A DNA stretch of 55,288 bases from Fimbriimonadaceae bacterium (lineage in GTDB: Bacteria; Armatimonadota; Fimbriimonadia; Fimbriimonadales; Fimbriimonadaceae): the NCBI GenBank assembly GCA_019694835.1, contig JAIBBE010000093.1, positions 1 to 55,288 of the forward strand. The letters are read 5' to 3'. Position numbers and translations under genes: made by a program. A model generated the notes under the pieces. It saw only the letters and a list, made by a program, of their open reading frames with translations. It ran no database searches and was not told the origin of the DNA. Shown piece by piece: positions 34,851 through 42,759 of this stretch (positions are counted from its first letter, which is position 1; every line of letters begins with the position of its first letter).

Positions 34851-35590
34851 TGGGCTACGGAATCCCGTTCTGGAAACTGACCTTAGGCGTCATTGCCACG
34901 ATTGGCCTCTACAGCATCCTCTACCGAGAGAATAAGTTCTATCGACTGGTGGAGCACATCTTTCTTGGGCTGGCGGCCGGTTGGTCAGTGACCGCATTCT
35001 GGACAGAGACGCTCTATTCCGTCTGGTGGTCGAAGATGACCGGATCCATCCCTAGCGGTACGGCAGGAGAAGCCGGGGCTAGTGTTGGACAGCCTGGGTA
35101 TTGGGCGTACGCCTTTCTGCTGCCTCTCGGCCTGATGGGCTACTTCGTCTTCAGCAAGAAACACGGCTGGATCAGTCGAGTACCCATCGGCATCATCCTC
35201 GGTCTCGTCGTCGGGCAAGAAGTCGAAGCATTCCGCAACCGGTATATGCCGCAGATCTACGCGAGCATGAAGCCGGTGATTCCCAACATGGGGAACGGCT
35301 TCATGGTTCCGGCCGAGCCGATTCCCAACGCCGTCTATCCTTCGCAGGCGATTGGCAACCTCGTCTTCCTCGTCACGATGCTCACCGTGTTGAGTTACTT
35401 CCTGTTCAGCTTCGACCTCAAGTCGAAGTTCCTCAAGGGAACGACGACTACAGGCCGATGGCTGCTCATGATTGGCTTCGGCGCCATCTTCGGCAACACG
35501 GTTATGACGCGATTTACCCTCCTGATCGACCGCATGTGGTTCATCTGGATCGAGTGGCTTCGCGAGGGCGTGTTCCAATTCATCAAGTAG
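34850..35590 (+). CDS. Membrane operon gene 6: polytopic membrane protein
   Basis: The 246-residue protein has about six hydrophobic helices and aromatic-rich loops (FYRLVEHIFLGLAAGWSVTAF, cut by a turn; TETLYSVWWSKM). It ends the operon five bases before recO. No signature of a known transporter or enzyme is visible. Confidence 0.7.
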   Translation: MGYGIPFWKLTLGVIATIGLYSILYRENKFYRLVEHIFLGLAAGWSVTAFWTETLYSVWWSKMTGSIPSGTAGEAGASVGQPGYWAYAFLLPLGLMGYFVFSKKHGWISRVPIGIILGLVVGQEVEAFRNRYMPQIYASMKPVIPNMGNGFMVPAEPIPNAVYPSQAIGNLVFLVTMLTVLSYFLFSFDLKSKFLKGTTTTGRWLLMIGFGAIFGNTVMTRFTLLIDRMWFIWIEWLREGVFQFIK

Positions 35591-35595
35591 CGTAA

Positions 35596-36327
35596 TTGCC
35601 CGACATCACCGCAACCGCCGTCGTTCTGCGTCGCCAAGATTCTGGCGAATCAGATCGGCGGCTGGTTCTTTATTCAAGGGAGCACGGTCGGCTGGATGTG
35701 GTCGCCAAGGGAGCCCGAAAGGCGGCGTCGCGGCTTGCCGGATCCAGCGAGCCGATGTTCCTTGCGACCTTCCAGATTTCATCAGGAAGGGCGCGGAGCT
35801 TTGTGACGCAAGCGCAGCCACAGACGTCATTTCCAGGCATCCGAGCCGACTACGATCGCCTATCGATGGGCTTGGCCCTCACCGAACTCTACGCCGCCGT
35901 CACCCATCCCGGCCAAGTCGATCCTGATCTCTTCGACCTGCTGGTCACCTCGCTCAGCCATCTTGAGAAACACCCCACACCTATAGCTGCCCTTGTTTGG
36001 TGCGAACTCCGACTGATGGAGGCGGAAGGCGTTCACGCCCAGTGGCTGCACTGCGTGCACACTGGTGCCGAGGTCAAGGAGACACCGGCTTGGCTGTCCC
36101 CGAGCGCGGGAGGCTATCTTAGCCCAGGCGAGGCGATCGACTCCAGAGATCGCTTCCAGGCGCGAATAGAGGTCTTGGCTGGTCTGCAGAAGACCAGTGA
36201 GCTCACCGAACCCCCGCCCCGGCTGAAATTCGACGCGGAGTGCCTCCGCGTTTTGCACCGCTTCTGGCTCCACCTTGCTCACGCACCATTGCCCGCGCAC
36301 GCGGCGTTGCTTGGGGAGATGACCTAG
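35596..36327 (+). CDS. recO: DNA repair protein RecO
   Basis: RecO anneals single strands and helps RecR load RecA at gaps. The 243-residue protein starts ITATAVVLRRQDSGESDRRLVLYSREHGRL, broken here by the OB fold loop, with VVAKGARKAASRLAGSSEPM in the OB domain. Its helical domain contains LALTELYAAVTHPGQ. The zinc-finger cysteines of some RecO proteins are not present in a full set. TTG 35596 lies five bases after the preceding stop, suggesting read-through transcription from the membrane operon. Confidence 0.88.
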   Translation: MPDITATAVVLRRQDSGESDRRLVLYSREHGRLDVVAKGARKAASRLAGSSEPMFLATFQISSGRARSFVTQAQPQTSFPGIRADYDRLSMGLALTELYAAVTHPGQVDPDLFDLLVTSLSHLEKHPTPIAALVWCELRLMEAEGVHAQWLHCVHTGAEVKETPAWLSPSAGGYLSPGEAIDSRDRFQARIEVLAGLQKTSELTEPPPRLKFDAECLRVLHRFWLHLAHAPLPAHAALLGEMT

Positions 36328-36402
36328 CCGTACCGCTGGCAACCTGCCGGCGAACCAGATACGAAACTCTCTCAAGACGCCGGCAGGTTGCCAGCGGTAC
36401 GG
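36328..36402. repeat. Palindromic repeat family E, complete copy
   Basis: CCGTACCGCTGGCAACCTGC and its flank are inverted at 36378-36402. The hairpin could also terminate recO transcription. Confidence 0.85.
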
Positions 36403-36413
36403 GTAAGGTCGAA

Positions 36414-36419
36414 CATAAT
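36414..36419 (+). promoter_or_regulatory. -10 box of a predicted leaderless promoter
   Basis: CATAAT ends six bases before GTG 36426. Confidence 0.5.
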
Positions 36420-36425
36420 TCTGAT

Positions 36426-37064
36426 GTGGCGAACAGCTTTGCCTCCCTCTCCCCCAACGATATCCCGGTAGGTCGGCTCTATGATCTGCTCGTCTGCACC
36501 GTCCAACCGCGACCGATCGCGTTCGTTTCGACGATCTCCGCCGAGGGACATGTGAACCTGGCTCCCTACAGCTTCTTCACCGCCGGGGGTGCGAATCCTC
36601 CTAGCCTCGCCTATTGCCCGAGCTTGACCCGCGACGGTAAGCCCAAAGACAGCCTGCGAAATGCGGAGGAGACCGGCGAGTTCGTGGTCAATATGGTCGT
36701 TCGTCCGATGGCGGCGTCGATGAACATGACCGGCGTCGACTACCCGCACGACGTGGACGAATTCGAAGTCGCGGGCCTTACGCCGATTCCCTCCCTTTCC
36801 GTGCGCCCGCCGAGGGTGCTGGAGAGTCCTGTCCAATACGAGTGCAAGGTCGTTCATGTCGTTCAGCTTGGGTCGGGGCCGAGTGGGACGGTCTACGTGA
36901 TTGGCACGGTCGTTCAGCTCCACATCGACGTCGAATTGTGGCGAGAAGGTGATTTCGAGCCGAGCGATTTTCGCGCGGTTGGGCGCATGGGGGGCAAGGA
37001 GTATGTCGACCTCGCCGAGCCGGAGATCTTCGAGATGGTTAGGCCAAAACTGGGGTCGGGTTAA
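36426..37064 (+). CDS. Flavin reductase-like protein (FMN-binding split barrel)
   Basis: The 212-residue protein matches the flavin reductase-like domain: LLVCTVQPRPIAFVSTISAE, LAPYSFFTAGGANPPSLAY, DSLRNAEETGEFVVNMV and the C-terminal VGRMGGKEYV. These proteins bind FMN and reduce flavins or act as flavoprotein oxidoreductases. The partner enzyme is not evident. GTG 36426 is chosen because homologous sequence starts there and a CATAAT box precedes it by six bases; the longer open frame upstream runs through a repeat. Confidence 0.88.
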   Translation: MANSFASLSPNDIPVGRLYDLLVCTVQPRPIAFVSTISAEGHVNLAPYSFFTAGGANPPSLAYCPSLTRDGKPKDSLRNAEETGEFVVNMVVRPMAASMNMTGVDYPHDVDEFEVAGLTPIPSLSVRPPRVLESPVQYECKVVHVVQLGSGPSGTVYVIGTVVQLHIDVELWREGDFEPSDFRAVGRMGGKEYVDLAEPEIFEMVRPKLGSG

Positions 37065-37082
37065 GTTGCGGAAAGAGGATGA

Positions 37083-37183
37083 GCGTCGGCACGAACCATC
37101 CGACGGCTACCGAAAAGGCTGCCTTGACGCAAATCAAAGAATCTTCCTCGCTTGGGTAGCCGTCGGATGGCTCGTGCCGACGC
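37083..37183. repeat. Palindromic repeat family A, intergenic copy
   Basis: Arms at 37083-37111 and 37155-37183 are exact reverse complements of each other. They match the arms inside the GNAT gene at 1002-1121, with a different spacer. Confidence 0.9.
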
Positions 37184-37260
37184 CCCCCCCCGCATGGGTC
37201 AAAGCACCCCACCCGCTGGTATCCTCTGACCTTGTTGGATCGTAGGAGAGAACAGTACGC

Positions 37261-38478
37261 ATGACCGAAGTGATCATGCCCAAAATGGGCGACGGAATGG
37301 AGGAGGGAACCCTCCTCGAATGGCTGAAGAAGGACGGCGAGACCGTCAAGAGCGGCGAGATTATCGGCACCATCCAGACCGATAAGGCCACCCTCGAACT
37401 CGAATCCCCCAGCAGCGGCACCCTGACGGGCTTCCTCATCGCGGGTGGTGACACCGTGCCCGTTGGCAAGTCCATCGCCGCCATTCTCAAGGCGGGGGAA
37501 ACATTGCCCGCCGGATGGGGATCGGGCGAGTCCAAGCCAGCCGAAGTCGCCGTCGCTGCCTCTGTTGAGGTGAAAGCCGAGCCCGAACTCGTGGCCGTCG
37601 GTTCGTCCGCCGCTCCCGGAGCAGGACGGATCAAGGCCAGCCCTCTCGCCAAGCGGATCGCTGAGGAAAAGGGTGTCGACCTCACTCAGGTCGAAGGCAC
37701 CGGACCGGGCGGGCGCATCATCGAGCGAGACGTCCTTAAGGCCGAACCGGGCGAGAAAGTAGCCGCAGTTTCGGTGACCGTTGCTCCGACCGGCGCTGAC
37801 CAAGTTATCAAACTCAGCCGCCTCCGCCAGATCATCGCACAGCGGACCCAGCAAGCGAAGCAGGAAGTCCCCCACTTCTACGTCACCGTCGAGGTCGATT
37901 GTGAGCGAATGCTCGCCCTGCGCGAGATGTTCGAGGAAGACGGGAGCGGCAAGGTCTCGATCAACGACTTCATGATCAAGGCCTCTGTCCTCGCTCTGCA
38001 GGAAATGCCCCAGGTCAACGCGACCTTCAACTCCGAGGGCACGGTCACCCAGTTTGGCGGCGTCCACATTGGCGTTGCGGCGGCTGTGGATGAGGGTCTC
38101 CTTGTGCCCGTCATCAAGAACGCCCAGAACTACTCGCTTCGCCAGCTTTCATCGATGGCCCGGGATTTGGTCGCCAAGGCCCGCGACGGCAAACTGCTCC
38201 CGGATGAAATGTCCGGATCGACCTTCAGCATTTCGAACATGGGCATGCTCGATGTCGACAACTTCGCCGCGATCATCAACCAACCCAACTGCGCAATCGT
38301 CGCCGTCAGCTCAGCGCGCAAAAAGGTCGTCGTGAACGACGAAGACGAGGCAGAAATTCGCACCCGCATGAATATCACCGGATCCTTCGATCACAGGGTC
38401 CTGGATGGGGCTGTCGGTGCGAAGTTCATGAACGTCCTGCGGTCCTACCTCGAAAACCCGACGAAGCTGCTGAGCTAA
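37261..38478 (+). CDS. Dihydrolipoamide acyltransferase (E2) of a 2-oxoacid dehydrogenase complex
   Basis: The 405-residue protein has a lipoyl domain (1-77) with the lipoylated Lys42 in QTDKATLE. A flexible Ala/Val/Glu linker is followed by a peripheral-subunit-binding domain (about 122-158, KASPLAKRIAEEKGVDL). The catalytic acyltransferase domain ends with the active-site FDHRVLDGAVGAKF. It transfers acetyl or another acyl group to CoA. E1 and E3 genes are not adjacent, so pyruvate versus branched-chain specificity is open. AGGAG lies upstream of ATG 37261. Confidence 0.93.
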   Translation: MTEVIMPKMGDGMEEGTLLEWLKKDGETVKSGEIIGTIQTDKATLELESPSSGTLTGFLIAGGDTVPVGKSIAAILKAGETLPAGWGSGESKPAEVAVAASVEVKAEPELVAVGSSAAPGAGRIKASPLAKRIAEEKGVDLTQVEGTGPGGRIIERDVLKAEPGEKVAAVSVTVAPTGADQVIKLSRLRQIIAQRTQQAKQEVPHFYVTVEVDCERMLALREMFEEDGSGKVSINDFMIKASVLALQEMPQVNATFNSEGTVTQFGGVHIGVAAAVDEGLLVPVIKNAQNYSLRQLSSMARDLVAKARDGKLLPDEMSGSTFSISNMGMLDVDNFAAIINQPNCAIVAVSSARKKVVVNDEDEAEIRTRMNITGSFDHRVLDGAVGAKFMNVLRSYLENPTKLLS

Positions 38479-38508
38479 GGGCTTCTGTGGCAGGGCTCGC
38501 AAGGGGGG

Positions 38509-38514
38509 TAAGCT
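38509..38514 (+). promoter_or_regulatory. -10 box of a predicted leaderless promoter
   Basis: TAAGCT ends six bases before the DNA polymerase IV ATG at 38521. Confidence 0.45.
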
Positions 38515-38520
38515 CAGGCT

Positions 38521-39813
38521 ATGGTAGACGCGAATCTACCACCCGATCTCAGGCCGTTGAGGATCCTGTTTCTAGACCTCAACGCCTACTTCGCTTCGTG
38601 CGAACAGCAAGAGGATCCCAGCTTGCGTGGGAAGCCGATCGCGGTCGTGCCGCTGGTCGCGGATACGACGTTCGTTATCGCCGCATCCTATGAGGCAAAG
38701 CGCTTCGGAATCAAGACCGGGACGCGGGTCGATGAGGCCAAGCGGCTCTGTACAGACCTGACCATTGTTCCCGGTCGGCCACCGCTGTACGTTCACTTCC
38801 ATCGCCTGATCCTCGAGGCGGCTGACACAGTTCTTCCCGTCGAAAAGGTCTGCAGCATCGATGAGATGAGCTTTCGACTGATTGGGGAAGAGCGCGACCC
38901 GGAGAATGCTCTGGCCCTTGCCCGGCGAATGAAGGATGCGATCAAGGAGCATGCCGGCGAGCAGATGACATGCAGCGTCGGCCTCGCCCCAAACGCGTTT
39001 CTCGCCAAACTCGCCACCGATTTGCAGAAGCCGGACGGGCTCATCATGATCCAGGCCCACGAACTGCCTGATCGTCTGCGCGGCCTCAAACTCACCGAGT
39101 TCGCGGGCATTAACAAGCGGATGGAGGTGCGTCTGCAAGCCGCCGGAATGTTCTCGTCCGATGATATGATTGCAGCCAGCCCGGAAGAGCTTTCCCGGGC
39201 GTTCGGCTCGGTGATTGGTGAGCGCTGGTGGTACCTACTGCGCGGCTACGATATCGCGCTGCCCGAGAACGACCGCAAATCCCTCGGCCACTCGCACGTC
39301 CTTCCACCCGACCAGCGCAATGAGCAGGGCGTGCGGGACGTCCTCCTTCGCCTGGCCACCAAAGCCACCGCACGGCTGCGCGCGAACAACCTCTGGGCCA
39401 GCGCGATGAGCGTGCACGTCAGCGGCTTCAAGAAGAGCTGGGGCGTCCGATGCAAACTCCCTCCGACTCAAGACACGATCACCGTCACCCAAAAGCTGAT
39501 CGAACTGCTGCAGCAACAGGATTACGTCGGCCCACGGTCAGTCGGGATCACGTTTACGGAGCTTTCTGAGGCCGATCAAGTGACCCCGAGTCTCTTTGAT
39601 CAAACCTTCGACCGCAGCCTCCTGAACAAGGCCGTCGACCGCGTCAACCAGAAGTTCGGAAAGAACAAGGTCTACCTGGCTGGGACCGACAAATCCAAGA
39701 ACTCGGCCGACGAAAAGATTGCGTTCAACAAAACCTGGCTGTTCAGCGAAGGCAAGGGCGACAATGAATGGCCCGACACGTTTAGGGGACCGGGCGACGA
39801 TGTTGGGGGTTAA
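38521..39813 (+). CDS. dinB: Y-family DNA polymerase IV
   Basis: This error-prone translesion polymerase has 430 residues. The first metal-binding motif is FLDLNAYFASCEQ (Asp19), and the second catalytic pair lies in SIDE at 112-115 (Asp114, Glu115). The thumb contains AGINKRMEVRLQAAG. The little-finger domain is followed by a 30-residue tail without a clear clamp-binding motif. No LexA-type operator is evident upstream; a TAAGCT box sits exactly six bases before the ATG. Confidence 0.94.
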   Translation: MVDANLPPDLRPLRILFLDLNAYFASCEQQEDPSLRGKPIAVVPLVADTTFVIAASYEAKRFGIKTGTRVDEAKRLCTDLTIVPGRPPLYVHFHRLILEAADTVLPVEKVCSIDEMSFRLIGEERDPENALALARRMKDAIKEHAGEQMTCSVGLAPNAFLAKLATDLQKPDGLIMIQAHELPDRLRGLKLTEFAGINKRMEVRLQAAGMFSSDDMIAASPEELSRAFGSVIGERWWYLLRGYDIALPENDRKSLGHSHVLPPDQRNEQGVRDVLLRLATKATARLRANNLWASAMSVHVSGFKKSWGVRCKLPPTQDTITVTQKLIELLQQQDYVGPRSVGITFTELSEADQVTPSLFDQTFDRSLLNKAVDRVNQKFGKNKVYLAGTDKSKNSADEKIAFNKTWLFSEGKGDNEWPDTFRGPGDDVGG

Positions 39814-39858
39814 GGTCGTCCCAGGAAACTCCGCGCACGGCACATTGCCCTGCAGGGC

Positions 39859-39961
39859 GGGTGGCCGGGGTGATGAAATTGTGCTCCCCGGTTCTGGCAA
39901 GCGCCGACGGGCTTCCGTATGTGACAGCGCCGGGGTGCACAATTCATCACCCCGGCCACCC
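39859..39961. repeat. Palindromic repeat family D, complete copy
   Basis: The arms match 10792-10886 (GGTGATGAA and TTGTGC words with outer GGGTGGCC), with a different spacer. A further C-like hairpin (CCCCCTCTCC with GGAGAGGGGG) follows at about 39968-40021. Confidence 0.88.
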
Positions 39962-40051
39962 GGACCGCCCCTCACCCCCGAACCCCCTCTCCCCGCCATT
40001 CATCGGGGAGAGGGGGAGCCGGGCGAACCTAATGCCCCGCAATGAGGTCTA

Positions 40052-40828
40052 ATGTCCATGATGCGTAGGGTTTGGCCGATCATCTTGTGTTCCTGCGTGA
40101 GCGTGGCGAGTTATGGCGACGATCTTTCGAACGCGCGGGCGATGATGGCGAGTGCACTCCTGCATCTCAACAGCCAGCGCAACGCGGTCTTCTTGATGAG
40201 CGGGCAGATCGAAACCCGGCGCCAAATCCAGACCTTCAGCATCAACGCCGCCTGGCAGACGGCGAACGGCGTTGCCCCCGCGATGCTCGACGCGAACCTC
40301 TACGAAGACTCCGTGCTCACGGGCCGCTTCGTCGCCGACAGCGAGTACTTCTGGACCTTCAACGGCAAGCGCAACGAGTACTCGGCTGCCGAGTACCGCA
40401 CTCAGCCCAGCCTGTGTCAGCTTTTCAAGAGTCAGGCCCGAGGCATGGCCTCGCCGCTCTCGCAGTTGATTGCGGATGCCTTTGGCAAGACCCCGACGGC
40501 TGGTTCGACCAATCAGTGGACGCCGTGGATGCCCATGTCGACGGTCAAAGTCGAAGGCACCACCATCTTCCTGCGAACGGGCGATCCGGCCACGAAAGAG
40601 ATGGCGATCGAATTGACGCCGCCCGATCCCGAAGCCGGACAGATGAACTACATCATCACCGGTGTCGACTATTGGGAGCAGGCATGGCTCGGCAAGAACG
40701 AGCGAATCACGACATGGCATCTGCAGTTCCACACGAACGTGCGGGCGTTCGATCCCGGCACGTTCGTGTTTATTCCGCCTCGCGGAGCGCGAGCGATTTC
40801 GCGCCCCGCGAAGAAAGCCGACGGCTAA
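40052..40828 (+). CDS. Secreted protein of unknown function
   Basis: The 258-residue protein has a signal peptide (RRVWPIILCSCVSVASYG) and a mature domain with alternating strands such as RNAVFLMSGQIETRRQIQTF and GKRNEYSAAEYRTQ. It may have a LolA-like or DUF2092-like half-barrel fold, which is a guess from the strand pattern. Three in-frame ATG codons at 40052, 40058 and 40061 could be the start; a TCTAAT box lies seven bases before the last. Its end overlaps the convergent HNH gene by four bases. Confidence 0.7.
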   Translation: MSMMRRVWPIILCSCVSVASYGDDLSNARAMMASALLHLNSQRNAVFLMSGQIETRRQIQTFSINAAWQTANGVAPAMLDANLYEDSVLTGRFVADSEYFWTFNGKRNEYSAAEYRTQPSLCQLFKSQARGMASPLSQLIADAFGKTPTAGSTNQWTPWMPMSTVKVEGTTIFLRTGDPATKEMAIELTPPDPEAGQMNYIITGVDYWEQAWLGKNERITTWHLQFHTNVRAFDPGTFVFIPPRGARAISRPAKKADG

Positions 40829-41361
40829 GCGTGGCTCTCGGCGAAGGCCTCGAAGATTGGCAAGTAAAGCTGCCACTCTTCGCGGTGCTTGGCCTTCAAG
40901 TAGGCCGGCAGTGAGATGTACGGGATGAAGTGCGGCCGGCGCGGCTTGTTCGCGAGTTTCATCTTGGCCTGCTGCGGGGTCTTGTCACCCTTCTTCAGGT
41001 TGCACTTTCGGCAGCAGGCCACCAAGTTGTCCCACGTATGCGGCCCGCCCATCCAGCGCGGGATCACGTGATCGATGGTCAAATCGCGCCCCCGGATTCC
41101 GCAGTACTGGCACGTGTAGCCGTCACGGGCGAGCACGGAATGGCGGGACAGCCGCAGTTGAGGCAGCGGTCGTCGAACGTGGTAGCGCATCTTGACGATC
41201 GACGGCGCGGGCAGATTGCCGCGTGCCGTTCCGATCGAGTGGCCGTTTTCGCTCAAGACATCGGCTTTGCCCAGCAGGATCAAAGCCATTGCTCGCCGAA
41301 CGTTACATACGTTCAGCGGCTCGTAGTCCGAGTTCAACAACAAGACTTCTTGCGCGACCAT
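40825..41361 (-). CDS. HNH endonuclease family protein
   Basis: The 178-residue protein has an N-terminal region found in stand-alone bacterial HNH proteins (VLLLNSDYEPLNVCNVRRAM). Its HNH core has zinc pairs C84/C87 (CQYC) and C117/C120 (CRKC) and catalytic D97-H98 (TIDHVIPRWMGG) with H108 and N112. This housekeeping family is widespread; its DNA substrate is not established. The gene has a long structured 5' leader with AAAGGAGG about twelve bases upstream of the ATG. Confidence 0.9.
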   Translation of the reverse strand: MVAQEVLLLNSDYEPLNVCNVRRAMALILLGKADVLSENGHSIGTARGNLPAPSIVKMRYHVRRPLPQLRLSRHSVLARDGYTCQYCGIRGRDLTIDHVIPRWMGGPHTWDNLVACCRKCNLKKGDKTPQQAKMKLANKPRRPHFIPYISLPAYLKAKHREEWQLYLPIFEAFAESHA

Positions 41362-41415
41362 GTTCTATACGTTCCTCCTTTGTTTTCCCCCGTGAATGCA
41401 CGGGGACACGTGGGG

Positions 41416-41461
41416 CAAAACAGAAACGGAGCCCGCACGACAACGCGCACGGACTCCGTTC
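41416..41461 (-). terminator. Terminator-like hairpin in the leader of the HNH gene
   Basis: On the minus strand AACGGAGTCCG pairs with CGGGCTCCGTT with a wobble and is followed by TCTGTTTTG. It could end the toxin-antitoxin transcript or attenuate the HNH gene. Confidence 0.55.
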
Positions 41462-41482
41462 GGAGCATCCTTAGACGCGCGT

Positions 41483-41512
41483 ATTATCGTGTCCGCCCAT
41501 GCGGGCGGCCAA
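41483..41512 (-). promoter_or_regulatory. Candidate sigma-70 promoter of the HNH gene
   Basis: On the minus strand TTGGCC (41512-41507) and GATAAT (41488-41483) are 18 bases apart. Transcription would begin just before the terminator-like hairpin, giving a leader of about 115 bases. Confidence 0.5.
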
Positions 41513-41616
41513 GACGCGAAACATCCCAGCCAGGCATTCTGTATTGCCATCTCTACCTATCTAAACGAACGAGCCCACGAATTTGCGTCTCCTTCCCGTG
41601 CAATTTTAGCCGGGCC

Positions 41617-41976
41617 TTAACGTTGGTCCCTGGGTCCATCGGTCTGATTTGGTTCGTCAATAACGTAGCTGGTGCCAGATGTGAGTTCGCCACCAAGGAA
41701 CTGGAGAACTTGCGGGACCAAACGTTGAATGTCATCAAGACCGGTGAAGCGCGAAGCCAGGGTAACAACCGCTAACTTGCGGCGACTCAAGTCTTGCTGG
41801 TGTCGCAGGTTCTTGTCCACCGTGATGAACACCTCGAAACCCGTCGCCTCAGCAGAGTCCAGCAAGGCTCCGTTGCTGAGAGTCTCCCAGCCCATTTCTT
41901 TGGTGTGGGCGATATCGTGACCTTCGAGCAGGGACTTGAATCGGATGTCAACGCAATGATCCAGAAGGATGCGCAT
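41617..41976 (-). CDS. PIN-like toxin of the DUF5615 family
   Basis: The 119-residue protein has the DUF5615 pattern: RILLDHCVDIRF with the first catalytic Asp, GHDIAHTKEMGWETLSNGALL with its Asp equivalents, and FITVDKNLRHQ. This is a PIN-type nuclease fold. Its ATG shares a base with the stop of the DUF433 gene, the usual order for this toxin-antitoxin type. It probably cleaves RNA when freed from the antitoxin. Confidence 0.82.
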   Translation of the reverse strand: MRILLDHCVDIRFKSLLEGHDIAHTKEMGWETLSNGALLDSAEATGFEVFITVDKNLRHQQDLSRRKLAVVTLASRFTGLDDIQRLVPQVLQFLGGELTSGTSYVIDEPNQTDGPRDQR

Positions 41977-42218
41977 TAGCTCGCGAGGTCCAGTCCGAAC
42001 TGCTTTCGCAACTGGTTCTGTTCGTAGAATAGCACCGCTTCGACTTGTTGACGAGTTACCCCCGGGTAGCCCTCCAAGAAGAACTCAATACTTCGGTTGC
42101 GCAACAGGGTATCGAGGAGAGCCTGAACGGGAACTCGTGTCCCTTTGAATCTCACCGCGCCGCTGAGGGTGTCTGGTGAGGAAACCAAGACGTCTTGGAG
42201 TTCGACTGGGATGGTCAT
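41976..42218 (-). CDS. DUF433-family antitoxin
   Basis: The 80-residue protein has the DUF433 helix-turn-helix: LSGAVRFKGTRVPVQALLDTL, then EGYPGVTRQQVEAVL. It should bind the DUF5615 toxin encoded immediately downstream and repress its own promoter. ATG 42218 fits the family; the longer open frame upstream is not needed. A TACAAT box lies nine bases upstream. Confidence 0.85.
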   Translation of the reverse strand: MTIPVELQDVLVSSPDTLSGAVRFKGTRVPVQALLDTLLRNRSIEFFLEGYPGVTRQQVEAVLFYEQNQLRKQFGLDLAS

Positions 42219-42227
42219 TGCATCCCT

Positions 42228-42233
42228 ATTGTA
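42228..42233 (-). promoter_or_regulatory. -10 box of the toxin-antitoxin operon
   Basis: On the minus strand TACAAT is followed by nine bases and the antitoxin ATG. Confidence 0.4.
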
Positions 42234-42343
42234 CGCCGAGCATTCTGCAAATCCGACTGATCTTAGGATGGCTGGCATCCCGGCCTCCCCTTTCGGGATG
42301 ACGGCGAAAAGTCAAGTGCCCCAATCCCACGTTGCGGGCGATC

Positions 42344-42667
42344 CTACGAAAGGACTCGAACCAGGAGGACGAGGAGAGCGATGGCGAACAGGCTCCCGAA
42401 GGTCGGCACGGTGTAGCGGGTGAGGCTCTCGGGGATGAACGCGTCGAACACGTATCCCTTTTCGGCCCCATGCTCCTTGGCCATGGTGGTCAGGGGACAC
42501 TTCATGCCATTGCCGACGAACACGATGCACTCGGAGAGGACCAGGGCAAGTGCAACATAGGTACCGAGGCCGATGCGATCGGCGATGCCGCTGTAGAGCA
42601 GATAGATCACCGCTCCCGCCATCACCAAGTAGATGACCGTATGCGTCAGTCGAATCGCGGCCAGCAT
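42344..42667 (-). CDS. Small membrane protein with CPLT motif
   Basis: The 107-residue protein has three predicted membrane helices (about 8-26, 34-52 and 86-106). A loop between helices two and three contains KCPLTTMAKEHGAEKG. The CPLT motif is reminiscent of DUF2784 membrane proteins, but I am not certain. Its product and target are unknown. Confidence 0.65.
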   Translation of the reverse strand: MLAAIRLTHTVIYLVMAGAVIYLLYSGIADRIGLGTYVALALVLSECIVFVGNGMKCPLTTMAKEHGAEKGYVFDAFIPESLTRYTVPTFGSLFAIALLVLLVRVLS

Positions 42668-42685
42668 GGCTCGATTATGCCAGGG

Positions 42686-42711
42686 ACCTCCATCGGTGGG
42701 ACGATGGAGGC
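42686..42711. repeat. Palindromic repeat family F, intergenic copy
   Basis: CCTCCATCGGTGGGACGATG plus GAGGC is the same sequence as inside the giant regulator gene at 18456. Confidence 0.8.
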
Positions 42712-42759
42712 ACAGACAGCCAGCAATTCAACTGGGAATGCGCTTACGCCAAAGGCCTG

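Noticed and set aside
41365..41550. A 61-codon minus-strand frame upstream of the HNH gene
   Set aside because: It overlaps the candidate promoter and terminator hairpin and has an unlikely Cys/Arg/Pro composition.
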